From Acidobacteriota bacterium (lineage in GTDB: Bacteria; Acidobacteriota; Thermoanaerobaculia; Multivoradales; Multivoraceae): a stretch of 64,000 nt of DNA. The stretch spans positions 62,001 through 126,000 of the forward strand of contig JAPPFP010000020.1 in assembly GCA_028877275.1 (NCBI GenBank). The letters run 5' to 3'. Within the stretch, counting starts at the first letter, position 1, and the number at the start of each line of letters is the position of its first letter. Positions 8,664 to 17,972 of the stretch are shown here, one piece after another. The notes beneath the pieces are model-generated. The model searched no databases. It was not told where the DNA came from and worked only from the letters and a program-made list of their open reading frames with translations. A program made the translations under genes and the position numbers.

Positions 8664-11600
8664 GACTTCCTAGCGTAGAGCACCGGGACGACGACGAGGT
8701 TCAGGAACGTCGAGGTCAGCAGCCCGCCGAGGATGACCTGGGCCATCGGGCTCAGGATCTCGTTCCCCGGCTCGCCCGCGCCCAGCACCAGCGGCACCAG
8801 CGCCAGCCCGGCCGTCAGCGCGGTCATCAGGATCGGCGGCATCCTCTCCTCCGAACCCTGCCGGACGGCTTCCTGAAGCGGCAACCCCTCGCCGAGCAGC
8901 CGTCGATAGTTGCTGACCAGCAGGACCCCGTTGCGGGTCGCGATCCCGAACAGGGTGACGAAGCCGACCACGGTCGCCAGCGACAGGACGCCGCCGCCCA
9001 GCGCCACCGCGACGACTCCGCCGACAAGAGCCAGCGGCACGTTGACCAGCATCGCCAGGGTGTCGCGGTGGCTGCCGAACTCGAGGTAGAGCAGCCCGTA
9101 CATCCCGACCAGGATGAGCACGACCAGCAGGCCCATCGTGTAGACGCGCCGGCCCGCTTCCTCGAACTGCCCGCCGAAGGTCACCAGGTAGCCGGCCGGC
9201 AGGTCGACCTCGGCCTCGACCGCGGCCTGGGCGCGCTCGACCGTGCCGACGAGATCGGCGCCGGTGACGTTGGCCGTCACCATCGCCACCCGCTGCGCGT
9301 TCTCGCGCCGGATGAGGGACGGGCCCAGAGCGTGCCGCACGTCGGCGACCGCGCCCAGGCGGATCAGATCCCCGGCCGGCGTCGAGACCGGCAGGGCCGC
9401 GACCCGGTCCGCTTCGGCCCGAAGGTCCGGCGGCAACCGGACGGCGACGTCGGACGCCAGGCCCTCCTCCACGATCTCGCCGACGACGACGCCCTGAAAC
9501 AGCGCCTCCACGGCCTCGCCGAGGTCCGCGAGGCTCAGGCCGTACCGGGCCATCGCCGTGCGGTCGAAGTCGACGACCATCTGGGGCACCGGCGACTGCT
9601 CCTGGTTCGACAGGTCGACGATGCCGGTCACCGCCGCCAGGACCTGTTCGATCCGCGCGGCCAGCGTCCGCAGCACCGCCAGATCGGGCCCTTCGACCTT
9701 CACCGCCAGGTTGGTCCGGGAGCCCGAGATCATGTGGTCGATGCGGTGACTGATCGGTTGCCCGAAGGAGACGGTCACCGCCGGTATCCCTGCCACCGCA
9801 CGGCGCATCCCGGCAACCAGTTCGTCCTTCGAGCGACCGTCTTCGAGCGGCGCCAGCACGACCTCCATCTCGGAGGCGTTGACCCCCTGGACGTGCTCGT
9901 CCTTCTCTGCCCGGCCCGTCCGCCGGCTCGTCGAGACGACCTCCGGGAAGGCGAGCAGCGCCTCCTCGACCCGGCTGCCCAGCCGATCGCTCTCGGCGAG
10001 CGGGATGCCGGGCGGGCTGACCACCGACACGGTGAGCGAGCCCTCGTTGAAGGCCGGCAGGAAGCTGCGACCGAGCCCGGGCAGGAGCGCCGCCGCGACG
10101 ACCACCAGCAGGGCCGCCGAAGACAGCACCGCCCAGCGATGCGAGAAGCACCAGTCGAGGGTCGGCGAGTAGGCCCACTGGAAGGCGCGCAGCAGCCACG
10201 GCGGGCGCGACCTGAGCGCCCGCTCCCGTCCCAGGAACAGCACGGCGAGCACCGGCGTGACCGTCAGCGCCACCACCAGGGAGGCGGCGAGCGCGGCGAT
10301 GAACGCCATGCCGAGCGGCCGCAGAAGCCGACCCTCCAGCCCCGGCAGGAAGAAGATCGGCACGAAGACCAGGACGACGATCAGGGTGGCCAGGAGGATC
10401 GGACTCAGCACCTCCCGCGTCGCGGCCGCGACGACCTCCTCAGCCGGACGGCGCTCGTCCTCCGGCAGGCGTTGCTCGTCCCGCACCCGGCGGAAGATGT
10501 TCTCGATCGCGATGATCGCGTCGTCCACCAGCAGCCCGATGGCGATCGACAGGCCGCCGAGCGTCATCGTGTCGATCTGCAGCCCGAAGGCAGCGATCAC
10601 CAGGATCCCGGTGACCAGGGAGAGCGGGATCGCGAAGGCCGAGATGAACGTGGTGCGGACGCTCCCCAGGAAGAGCGCCAGGATGACGATGACGAGGATC
10701 GCCCCGTCACGCAGCGCCTCGGCGACGTTGCCGATCGCCACCTCGATGAAGTCGGCCTGCCGGAAGTTCTCGCTTTCGAGGACCACGCCCTCGGGCAGCA
10801 CCGGAAGTAGCCGTGCGAGCGTGTCATCGATGACGCGGGTCAGGTCCAGCGTGTTCGCGCCAGGCTGCTTCTGCACGGACAGGATGACCGCCGGACGGTT
10901 GCGGTAGGAGCCGGTCCCGCGCGCCGGCGCCGGCCCCCACTCGACGCTTGCCACGTCGCCGACCCGTAGCGGGATCCCGCCGTCGACCCGCACGACGGCC
11001 GCGGCGACTTCGTCCGGCGTGCGGGCGCGGCTGCGCACGCGGACGATGTGCTCCTCGCCTGCCTCCACGTGAAAGCCGGCGGCCAGGCCGCGGCTGGACT
11101 TCGCCACGGCGTCGACGACATCGGCGAGCGGGAGGCCGTTCTGGGCCAGGGCGGTCGGCCGCACCGTGACCTGAAGCTGCCGCCGTTCGCCGCCGATGGG
11201 GACCACCTGGGACACGCCCGGGATCGACAGGAGGTTGCGGCGGATGACCGTTTCGGCGACTCGCCGCAACTCCATGGCGCTGACGCCGCCTTCCTCCACC
11301 GGCGCGGTCGTCATCGCGATGAACGTGATCTCGCCCATGATCGAGGAGATCGGCCCGAGTTCCGGCCTCTCCGCCTGCGCCGGGAGGTCGACCCGCTGCA
11401 GCCGCTCGCTGACTACCTGACGGGCGCGGTAGATGTCCGTGCCCCAGTCGAACTCGACCCAGGCGACGGAGATCCCGTCGGCGGAGATCGAACGGAGCCG
11501 GCGCACGCCCGGCGATCCGTTGATCGCGGACTCGACCGCGTACGTCACCAGGAGCTCGACCTCCTCCGCGGCCATCCCCGGGGCCTCCGTGATCACGGTC

Positions 11601-11746
11601 ACGGTGGGCGCCGAGAGATCGGGGAAGATGTCGACCGGCAGGTTCAGGATCCACGCCGCACCGACCACCGTGAGGAGCGCGGCCCCCGCGACCACGAGCA
11701 GGCGGTGGCGCAGGGAGAACCGAAGCAGTCGTTCGAGGGGTCCCAC
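8660..11746 (-). CDS. RND efflux transporter, inner-membrane pump
   Basis: 1028 residues from a GTG start, the full length expected for an RND pump of 12 transmembrane helices with two large periplasmic loops. The N-terminus (VDIFPDLSAPTVTV, then PGMAAEEVE) matches the CzcA/CusA heavy-metal branch. The helix-4 proton-relay motif reads GLLVDDAIIAIEN with D408, D409 and E415; the double Asp resembles drug-type AcrB pumps more than the VDGAVV motif of CzcA. The substrate is therefore uncertain, metal being favoured by the His-rich neighbours. It follows the adaptor gene by 10 nt and overlaps the DUF885 gene by 4 nt. The complex would span the envelope with the adaptor and the TolC-like channel. 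Confidence 0.92.
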   Translation of the reverse strand: MGPLERLLRFSLRHRLLVVAGAALLTVVGAAWILNLPVDIFPDLSAPTVTVITEAPGMAAEEVELLVTYAVESAINGSPGVRRLRSISADGISVAWVEFDWGTDIYRARQVVSERLQRVDLPAQAERPELGPISSIMGEITFIAMTTAPVEEGGVSAMELRRVAETVIRRNLLSIPGVSQVVPIGGERRQLQVTVRPTALAQNGLPLADVVDAVAKSSRGLAAGFHVEAGEEHIVRVRSRARTPDEVAAAVVRVDGGIPLRVGDVASVEWGPAPARGTGSYRNRPAVILSVQKQPGANTLDLTRVIDDTLARLLPVLPEGVVLESENFRQADFIEVAIGNVAEALRDGAILVIVILALFLGSVRTTFISAFAIPLSLVTGILVIAAFGLQIDTMTLGGLSIAIGLLVDDAIIAIENIFRRVRDEQRLPEDERRPAEEVVAAATREVLSPILLATLIVVLVFVPIFFLPGLEGRLLRPLGMAFIAALAASLVVALTVTPVLAVLFLGRERALRSRPPWLLRAFQWAYSPTLDWCFSHRWAVLSSAALLVVVAAALLPGLGRSFLPAFNEGSLTVSVVSPPGIPLAESDRLGSRVEEALLAFPEVVSTSRRTGRAEKDEHVQGVNASEMEVVLAPLEDGRSKDELVAGMRRAVAGIPAVTVSFGQPISHRIDHMISGSRTNLAVKVEGPDLAVLRTLAARIEQVLAAVTGIVDLSNQEQSPVPQMVVDFDRTAMARYGLSLADLGEAVEALFQGVVVGEIVEEGLASDVAVRLPPDLRAEADRVAALPVSTPAGDLIRLGAVADVRHALGPSLIRRENAQRVAMVTANVTGADLVGTVERAQAAVEAEVDLPAGYLVTFGGQFEEAGRRVYTMGLLVVLILVGMYGLLYLEFGSHRDTLAMLVNVPLALVGGVVAVALGGGVLSLATVVGFVTLFGIATRNGVLLVSNYRRLLGEGLPLQEAVRQGSEERMPPILMTALTAGLALVPLVLGAGEPGNEILSPMAQVILGGLLTSTFLNLVVVPVLYARKS

Positions 11747-11756
11747 TCCGGCGCCT

Positions 11757-13325
11757 TCAGTGGACGTGGCCGTGAGCTTCGCCGCTCGCCATGAGGGACG
11801 AACGACGGATGGCGTCCCCGCCGCGCGTCACGAGGCGCTGGCCGGGGGTCAAGCCGGCCACGAGCACCCTGTCCCCCTGCCGGCCGAGCACGGTCACCGT
11901 CTGCCGCTGGAAGTCCTCGCCGGACAGTTGCAGGAACACGACCGGCACGCCGCCGTCGTCGACCAGGGCCGAGGCGGGCACGACGATGCCGCTCTCCTCG
12001 CCGGCCATCAGCACCTGCACCGCGACGGTCGATCCAAGGGCGAAGCCGGTGCCGGCGATGCCCGGGACCTCGATCAGGACGGTGACGGTGCCGGTACGCG
12101 GCGAGAGTTCCGGCGAGATCGAGACGAGGGAGAGATCGCCTTCGACCCGCACCGGCCCGCTCTCCGGGTCGTCGAGCACCAGACCGCGCAGGCCGGCGTC
12201 CATGAGCCGCCGCGCGTCCTGCGGGGGCAGGGCGACCTCGATCCAGACCACGTCGGTCCGAACGAGTCGGGCGAGGGCGTCCCCGGCGGAAACCGTCGCC
12301 CCGGGCGTCGTGGTCACGGCGGCGATCCGGCCGGAGAACGGCGCCCGCGGCGAGATGCCGGCGCTGTCCGCTCCGCCTTCGCGCGAGGAACGAGCCGACT
12401 CGAGGTCTCTTTCCGCCGCCCGGTGCCGCGCCTCGAGCATCCGGGCGCGGACGCCGGCATCCTCGACCTCACGCTCGCTGACCGCTTCGAGGGCGAGGAG
12501 TTCCCGGAGCCGCGAGCTGCGCGACCGCGCGCTCTCCAGTTCCGTCGCCAGCGCCTCGAGTTCGCCTTCGAGGGTCGCCAGACTCCGCTCGGAGGCGACC
12601 AGCGGAACCACCCGGAACAGGGGATCGTTCCGTTCGACGCGGCGGCCGACGAACGGCCAGGAACGACCACCCGCGGGAGGCTGCACGACCCCGTCCACCT
12701 GAGCGGTGATCGTGCTCTCGCCGCCCGCCGGGGGACGGAAGGAGGCGACGCCGGCGACGCTCCGGGCCAGACGGCCCTCCTCCACCCAGACGGTTGCGAA
12801 GCGGCCCTGCCACTGCTGTTCCTTCAGGAAGGACACGGGCTCGCCGCCGTCGGACCCGGCGGGGAGCACCGGCGCACGCACGAGGCCTTCCGCCTGGTCC
12901 GGCGTGCCGACGAGGACCCGGCCTCCGGGGATCTCCTCGATCCCGCTGCCGTCGTCGATCCGGAAGAGCAGATCCGCCTCGCCGGCACGTTGCGGCGTCA
13001 ACTCTATGGAGAAGTGGCCGGGAGCTGTAGCCCCATCGGCGCGGAAGACCTGCTCGCCGGAGCCATCGACGAGGACGATCTCGACCGTTCCCCGTAACAG
13101 CGGTGCGAAATCGGCCAGGCGCGTGACGTGCGTGTGGGCCATCGCCGTGTGGCCTTCCGCCAGAGCATCGATCTCGGGGAAGACCTCGAACCGCTCCCCG
13201 AGAGCCGTGACCGACCAGCTTTCGTGGGAATGATCGTGCTCTTCGGCGGGGGGTGTACTGACACACCCCACGAGAAGCAGCACCGCCACGCGCAGTGGCA
13301 GCGACTTGGCGGCGCTGCCGCGCAT
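11757..13325 (-). CDS. RND efflux periplasmic adaptor (membrane fusion protein)
   Basis: 522 residues from the ATG at 13325, chosen because a lipoprotein signal (LRVAVLLLVGC, Cys about 21) follows at once; the upstream in-frame extension only translates an intergenic repeat. HlyD/CusB-type architecture: an extra N-terminal beta-domain (about 30-200), a barrel/lipoyl part, a coiled-coil hairpin (about 280-350, rich in Glu, Arg and Leu), then beta-barrel and membrane-proximal domains. The mature N-terminus has EEHDHSHES and the extreme C-terminus has HGHVH, clusters that could bind metal, as in CzcB/CusB-type adaptors. It links the pump at 8660-11746 to the channel at 13436-14635. Confidence 0.88.
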   Translation of the reverse strand: MRGSAAKSLPLRVAVLLLVGCVSTPPAEEHDHSHESWSVTALGERFEVFPEIDALAEGHTAMAHTHVTRLADFAPLLRGTVEIVLVDGSGEQVFRADGATAPGHFSIELTPQRAGEADLLFRIDDGSGIEEIPGGRVLVGTPDQAEGLVRAPVLPAGSDGGEPVSFLKEQQWQGRFATVWVEEGRLARSVAGVASFRPPAGGESTITAQVDGVVQPPAGGRSWPFVGRRVERNDPLFRVVPLVASERSLATLEGELEALATELESARSRSSRLRELLALEAVSEREVEDAGVRARMLEARHRAAERDLESARSSREGGADSAGISPRAPFSGRIAAVTTTPGATVSAGDALARLVRTDVVWIEVALPPQDARRLMDAGLRGLVLDDPESGPVRVEGDLSLVSISPELSPRTGTVTVLIEVPGIAGTGFALGSTVAVQVLMAGEESGIVVPASALVDDGGVPVVFLQLSGEDFQRQTVTVLGRQGDRVLVAGLTPGQRLVTRGGDAIRRSSLMASGEAHGHVH

Positions 13326-13335
13326 GGAAGTCGCC

Positions 13336-13416
13336 ACACACCGGGTGCGCCGGCGTCCCCGCCGGCTGCCGCCGCAGGCGGCCAGGAAAACCCGCCGGCC
13401 GCGAGGCCGGCTTCCG
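13336..13416 (-). repeat. GC-rich intergenic repeat, copy 1 (inverted)
   Basis: Lies between the channel and adaptor genes. Read on the minus strand it carries the modules GGCAGCCGGCGGGGACGCC and CCGGCGCACCCGGTGTG shared with copies at 17294, 18808, 22173 and 23374. It would form several GC-rich hairpins. Its 5' hairpin module is diverged. Confidence 0.7.
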
Positions 13417-13435
13417 AACTTCCCGCTCCGCCACC

Positions 13436-14635
13436 TCATGACCCCGGCCCTCCCTCCCGGCTGGCCGCCAACCGTTCCAGCTTCCGGTGCGCCGCCAACG
13501 CCGCCTCATGCAGGTCGAGCACCGCCAGCTCCGCTTCGGTCACCGAACGGTGCGTCTCGAGCAGATCGGTGAGCCCGCCCTCACCCTGGCGGAAGGCCGC
13601 CTCGGCGCCGTCCAGCATTCGCTCCGTGGCGCCGAGTTCCCCCCGGGCGTCGGCGAGGGCGTCGGCAAGTCGCGCGAAGCTGGTGCTTGCCGCGTTCCGC
13701 GCGGCCGCGGACTCGCGCTCCGCGAGTTCGAGCCTCGCTCGAGCAGCTTCCAGGCCGGCGCCGGCGCTCTGCCGCGCTGCCTGCCGCCGATCGAAGAGCG
13801 GCACCGACCAGGCGACACCGAAGATCGGCCCGTCGACGGCGCCGGGGGTCAGGTCCTGCCGCCGCCAGCCCACCGTGACCTCCGGCGAGGCCACGATCGG
13901 CCGGGTCGCAAGCTGGGCCAGCTCGGCCGCCGCCAGGTCCGCCTCCGCGGCGCGCACGCGGACGTCCGCACCATCCAGTGACGGCGCGGCCGGCAGTTCG
14001 GGCAGCACGGGCCACGCGTCCTCCGGCAGGCCGGGATGCCAGGCTGCCGCTTCGGCTCTAGCTCGTTCGCTCGCCCCGGCGGCGAGCGCGACGCGGGACC
14101 GCAGCGTGGCGCCAGCCAGACGGAGCCGGCGGACCTCGAGACCCGAGGCTTCCCCCCTCTCCGCCCGAACGGCCTCGCGCTGCGCGAGCGACTCGACGCG
14201 CTCAGCCTGGGTCGACAGTCGCTGCCGGCGCGCGGCCGCCGCGGCCCAACCGGCATAGGCCTCCCTCATCGCGAGGCGATAGCCCAGCAGGTCGTACGCC
14301 AGGCGACGACGGGCAGCGCCTATCTCGCCTTCCCGGGCCTCGATCTCCGGGCCGCGCGCGGCGTCCGGTATCTTCCAGGAAACGAGGATGTCGGTCTGGC
14401 CGATCGGGCCGGCGGGATCCTCCCGCACCGCCTCCACGACCGGATTGTCGAGTGTCCGGGTCGCCACCAAACGGGCCTCCGCGAGCGCCACGGCCCCGGC
14501 GCTCTCGCGAACGGCGGGATGCGTCTCGTCGAGGACCGAGAGGAACTCGGCCTCGGTGACGACGGGCGGGTCCTGTGCCGCGCCGGCGACGGCGAAGAAG
14601 CCTCCGAAGAGGCCGATCAGGATGAAACGATGCAT
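13436..14635 (-). CDS. TolC-family outer-membrane efflux channel
   Basis: 399 residues. The ATG at 14635 was chosen over an upstream in-frame start because AAAGGAG lies 5 nt before it and a signal peptide (MHRFILIGLFGGFFAVAGAAQ) follows. The body is Ala/Glu/Arg/Leu-rich coiled coil in two similar halves, as in CusC/CzcC/TolC proteins, with a conserved-looking 'DILVSWKIPD' strand region. It should form a trimeric outer-membrane duct and receive substrate from the adaptor and pump encoded downstream. It belongs to the same minus-strand operon, separated from the adaptor gene by 110 bp that contain an intergenic repeat. Confidence 0.85.
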   Translation of the reverse strand: MHRFILIGLFGGFFAVAGAAQDPPVVTEAEFLSVLDETHPAVRESAGAVALAEARLVATRTLDNPVVEAVREDPAGPIGQTDILVSWKIPDAARGPEIEAREGEIGAARRRLAYDLLGYRLAMREAYAGWAAAAARRQRLSTQAERVESLAQREAVRAERGEASGLEVRRLRLAGATLRSRVALAAGASERARAEAAAWHPGLPEDAWPVLPELPAAPSLDGADVRVRAAEADLAAAELAQLATRPIVASPEVTVGWRRQDLTPGAVDGPIFGVAWSVPLFDRRQAARQSAGAGLEAARARLELAERESAAARNAASTSFARLADALADARGELGATERMLDGAEAAFRQGEGGLTDLLETHRSVTEAELAVLDLHEAALAAHRKLERLAASREGGPGS

Positions 14636-14696
14636 GCTGACTCCTTTCCACGTCCAGGTTCCGGGCGCGAATCGCACCCGGGCCTAAGGCCGCGGA

Positions 14697-15083
14697 TCAG
14701 AGCAGCAGTGCGCAGTGAGACCGGAAGAGCGGCGCCGGCGGCCCGCGTCGCGAGGCCGCCTCGTAGGGCGATGCCTCGGCGAACGTCACCGACGACGAAA
14801 GCGGCGCGACGAGCACAGCCCACGACGACGGAGCGGGCCGCAGCAAGCCGGCCTCGGCGTCCAGCGTGACGTCGTGGTCGTGCTCGGGCACCAGTTCGTC
14901 GTCGTGGTGGTGCCCATGCGTCGCCGACCTGGCGAGGGCAGCGGTGTCGTGCTCGTGCCCTGACGCGAAGAGATGAGCTGCCAGGTCCAGTCCGGCAGCG
15001 AACACAAACGCACCCGGCGTCTGGCATCCCAGCAGGACGGCGACGGCGACGAGACGCTTGAGCGGAGTGCTCACTCTGATCAC
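14697..15083 (-). CDS. small His-rich secreted protein of the efflux operon
   Basis: About 128 residues from a GTG at 15083; a TTG at 15110 and a GTG at 15074 are in the same frame and the start is uncertain. A hydrophobic N-terminal segment (LVAVAVLLG) may be a signal peptide. The middle is rich in His and Asp (ATHGHHHDDE, PEHDHD), a typical metal-binding composition. It is the first gene of the RND operon and diverges from the prolyl oligopeptidase. Small His-rich proteins often accompany czc/cus-type metal efflux genes, sometimes as periplasmic metal carriers or sensors; that role is inferred from position and composition. No named family was recognised. Confidence 0.6.
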   Translation of the reverse strand: MIRVSTPLKRLVAVAVLLGCQTPGAFVFAAGLDLAAHLFASGHEHDTAALARSATHGHHHDDELVPEHDHDVTLDAEAGLLRPAPSSWAVLVAPLSSSVTFAEASPYEAASRRGPPAPLFRSHCALLL

Positions 15084-15148
15084 TGTGCCAGACGCGCAGC
15101 GGTTGGTCAACGAGACAGCCGGTCCGCTACAGGCGATACGCTTGCCGC

Positions 15149-17281
15149 TTGCCCGCGCCGAAGCCGCACTTCCTGATCCTGGCCGCCCTGCTTCTCCTGG
15201 GCCTAGCTGCCTGCGGCGGGGACTACCCGCCGCCGCCGGAGACGGAGCAGATCCCGTTCACGGAGACGCTCCACGGGGTCGAGTTCGAGGATCCGTACCG
15301 GTGGCTGGAGGACCAGGACAGTCCGGAGACCCGCGCCTTCATCGACCGGCAGAACGAGTACGCCGAGCTGATCGTCGGCGAGCCGCCGGAGCGCGAGTGG
15401 GCGCGTCGGCGGTTGAACGAGCTGATGGACACGCCCTCCGTAGGTTCGCCGAACAAGGCCGGGGAGTACGAGCTCTTCACCCTGCGCCGGACGGGCGAAG
15501 AGCTGGCGACCATCGTGCGTCGTCCGGCGCCGGAGGATGCGGAGGCAGGGCCCACCAGGATCGACCCGTCCGGCGAGTACGAAGTCGTGATCGGTCCCGC
15601 GGAAGTCGGCAGCGAGTACGCGCACCTCGGCATCGTCTCCGTTTCACCCGACGGGAAGTCCCTGCTCTACAACATCCGCATCGGCGGCGAAGACGAGACG
15701 ACGATCCGCCTGCGGGACCTCGAGCAGAACGTCGACCTCGACTTCGAGATGCCCCGGGCACTCAACGACCAGGCGTTCTTCGCGAAGGATGGCAGCGGCA
15801 TCTACTACACCGTCCGCGACCGGGTCGAAGGTCCGCGCGTCCGCTTCCACCGGTTCGGCACCGATCGGGCAGAGGACGCCCTCGTGTTCGGCGAGGGGAT
15901 CGGGCCGCGGGCCTTCGTTCGCGCCGAGCAGCTAGACGAGGAGAAGCTGCTCGTCGGAGTCCAGCACGGCTGGGCCCGGAGCGACCTGTACCTGGTGGAG
16001 ACCGGAACCTGGCGGGTGACGCCCATCGTCACCGGCATGGAGGCCCGCTTCAACACCCATCACAACGACGGCAGGTTGTTCGTGCGCACGAACCTGAATG
16101 CGCCGCTCAACCGGCTGATGGAGATCGACCTCGACAGGCCGGATGTCGCAAACTGGCGGGAGGTCGTGCCTGAAGCCGACGACGTTCTGCAAGGCGTGTC
16201 GGTCATCGACGGCAAGCTCTACCTGACCTACCTGCACCACGTGGCGAGCAGGATCCGCGTCTTCGAACTCGACGGCACGCCGGCCGGCGAGATCGAGGTG
16301 CCCGAGCACCACAACGCCAGCATCCGGGGAGCCGGCGAAGGCAAGGCGCTGCTGTCGCTCGTCTCCTACCTGCAGCCGCCCGTGACCTGGCTGCTCGACC
16401 TGGAGACGGGCACGCGGGAGGTCTTCCGGGAAGCTCAGGCGCCCTTCTCCGGCGACGGCTACGTGCTGAAGCAGGTGCGCTACACGTCGAAGGACGGCAC
16501 CTCCGCGCCGATGTACATCGCCCACCGGGACGACTTCGACCCGGATGGCACGACCCCGGCCCTGCTCAACGGCTACGGCGGCTTCAACGTCTCCCTGACC
16601 CCGCGGTTCAACCCGCTGGCGGCTCTCTGGCTCGAGGCCGGCGGCGTCTACGCCGTCGCCACGCTGCGCGGCGGCAGCGAGTACGGCGAGGAGTGGCACC
16701 AGGCCGGGATGCTCCACAACAAGCAGACCGTCTTCGACGACTTCATCTCCGCCGGCGAGTGGCTGATCGCCGAGGGCTACAGCGACCCGGACCGCCTGGC
16801 GATCCACGGTGCCAGCAACGGCGGCCTGCTGGTCGGCGCCTCCCTGACCCAGCGCCCCGACCTCTACCGCGCCGTCCTCTGCGGTTTCCCCGAACTCGAC
16901 CTGATCCGCTTCTACACCTTCACCGAGACGAACAACATGCCCGCCCTGCTCGAGTACGGCGACGGCGAGATCCCCGACCAGTTCGAGTCGCTGCGTGGCT
17001 TCTCGCCCTACCAGGCGATCCGCGACGGCGTGGCCTACCCGGCCGTCATGCTGACCCAGGGCGACCTGGACACGCGGGTGCCGCCGCTCCAGGCCCGCAA
17101 GGTCGCCGCCCGGCTACAGGCGGCGTCCTCGTCGGGGCTGCCGGTGATCATGCGGTACCACCCGTACGCAGGCCACGCGGCGAGTCGGGGCCTGCCGATG
17201 TCGGAGCGGATCGAGTTCGTGGCCGCGGAGGCTACGTTTCTGTTGACGCAGACGGACCTCAAGGCTCCCGGAGCCGATTAG
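15149..17281 (+). CDS. prolyl oligopeptidase family serine peptidase (S9A), lipoprotein
   Basis: 710 residues from a TTG. The N-terminus ([15 protein letters not shown]) is a lipoprotein signal, so the enzyme is likely periplasmic and membrane-anchored. Residues about 35-430 form the seven-bladed propeller domain. The catalytic domain has nucleophile S556 (HGASNGG), the acid in GDLDTRVPP (638-646) and H676 (AGHAASRG). The phrase [14 protein letters not shown] is the S9A signature around residue 505. S9A enzymes cleave short peptides after proline. The 5' end diverges from the His-rich gene across less than 70 bp, so promoters must be compact. An intergenic repeat starts 13 nt after its stop. 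Confidence 0.93.
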   Translation: MPAPKPHFLILAALLLLGLAACGGDYPPPPETEQIPFTETLHGVEFEDPYRWLEDQDSPETRAFIDRQNEYAELIVGEPPEREWARRRLNELMDTPSVGSPNKAGEYELFTLRRTGEELATIVRRPAPEDAEAGPTRIDPSGEYEVVIGPAEVGSEYAHLGIVSVSPDGKSLLYNIRIGGEDETTIRLRDLEQNVDLDFEMPRALNDQAFFAKDGSGIYYTVRDRVEGPRVRFHRFGTDRAEDALVFGEGIGPRAFVRAEQLDEEKLLVGVQHGWARSDLYLVETGTWRVTPIVTGMEARFNTHHNDGRLFVRTNLNAPLNRLMEIDLDRPDVANWREVVPEADDVLQGVSVIDGKLYLTYLHHVASRIRVFELDGTPAGEIEVPEHHNASIRGAGEGKALLSLVSYLQPPVTWLLDLETGTREVFREAQAPFSGDGYVLKQVRYTSKDGTSAPMYIAHRDDFDPDGTTPALLNGYGGFNVSLTPRFNPLAALWLEAGGVYAVATLRGGSEYGEEWHQAGMLHNKQTVFDDFISAGEWLIAEGYSDPDRLAIHGASNGGLLVGASLTQRPDLYRAVLCGFPELDLIRFYTFTETNNMPALLEYGDGEIPDQFESLRGFSPYQAIRDGVAYPAVMLTQGDLDTRVPPLQARKVAARLQAASSSGLPVIMRYHPYAGHAASRGLPMSERIEFVAAEATFLLTQTDLKAPGAD

Positions 17282-17293
17282 GGCGCGGCTTAT

Positions 17294-17367
17294 GGTCGCC
17301 GCTTCGCGGCGCGTTCTTCCGGCCGCCTTCGGCGGCAGCCGGCGGGGACGCCGGCGCACCCAGTGTG
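17294..17367 (+). repeat. GC-rich intergenic repeat, copy 2
   Basis: Full-length copy. It opens with the hairpin CGCCGCTTCGCGGCG (6-bp stem, TTC loop), then a GGCCGCC/GGCGGC hairpin, and ends with GCCGGCGCACCCAGTGTG. It lies between convergent genes. Confidence 0.8.
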
Positions 17368-17385
17368 CGACGGCGTCGTGCGTCC

Positions 17386-17925
17386 CTACGGAAGCGGGAA
17401 CTCCTCCAGGTAGCGCTCGTAGCCGGGCTCGACGTCGATCTCGAGCGATCGGAGCATGCGGACGACGGCGTTGTAGTAGGAGACGATGACCGTCAGTTCG
17501 ACGAGGAGTTCGGCGTCCAGGTGACGCCTCAGGGCGTCGAAGGTCTCAGTGCTGATCGCGAGTCCCTCGGTTGCCTCGTCAGCGGCGGTGAGGACGAGCC
17601 GTTCGAGTTCCGGGAGCGACTCGGAGTCCGGCCCCTCAATGACGGCGCGGATGTCGTCGTCTGACATGCCGAACTGGCGGCCGAGTTCGATGTGGTGGCT
17701 GTACTCGTAGTCGGTGCGCGTGATGACGCCGATCCGCAGGATAGCCATCTCGCGCAGCCGCGTGTCGAAGCGCGACTCGTGGCGAATCCAGGCGCCCGTG
17801 TGGCGGAAGGCGCGCGTCCCCGCGGGACTGTGGGCGAGCATTCGCGCTAGGTTGATCGGCCGGTCGAGCAGCTCCCGGTCTTCGGGAGCGAGATCGTCCA
17901 CGTCGAGGTAGGGGAGTCGAGCCAT
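17386..17925 (-). CDS. carboxymuconolactone decarboxylase (CMD) family protein, paralogue 1
   Basis: 179 residues of the CMD/AhpD-like all-helical fold. The conserved core 'REMAILRIGVITRTDYEYSHHIELGRQFGMSDDDI' is split here for reference at residues 59-93 and matches the family phrase with Tyr-Glu-x-x-His-His. There is no Cys at all, so the thiol CxxC peroxidase chemistry of AhpD is excluded. Related proteins act as decarboxylases, dehalogenases or isomerase-like enzymes on ring compounds. It shares length and most residues with the protein at 18883-19422, including the same C-terminus (ERYLEEFPLP). It follows the SDR gene by 47 nt on the same strand, so all three may be one operon. Confidence 0.85.
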   Translation of the reverse strand: MARLPYLDVDDLAPEDRELLDRPINLARMLAHSPAGTRAFRHTGAWIRHESRFDTRLREMAILRIGVITRTDYEYSHHIELGRQFGMSDDDIRAVIEGPDSESLPELERLVLTAADEATEGLAISTETFDALRRHLDAELLVELTVIVSYYNAVVRMLRSLEIDVEPGYERYLEEFPLP

Positions 17926-17972
17926 CGCGATCCTCTCTTGCGAGTCGGCGTCGTCAGCGCCGGCGGCGCCGG

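Noticed and set aside
6924..8678. 584-codon plus-strand open frame antisense to the DUF885 gene
   Set aside because: A product of high G+C third positions in the opposite strand; the minus frame has a signal peptide and the HELIPGHH motif.
9068..10810. 580-codon plus-strand open frame antisense to the RND pump
   Set aside because: Extremely Arg/Gln/Asp/His-rich with no domain; it is a shadow of the pump gene.
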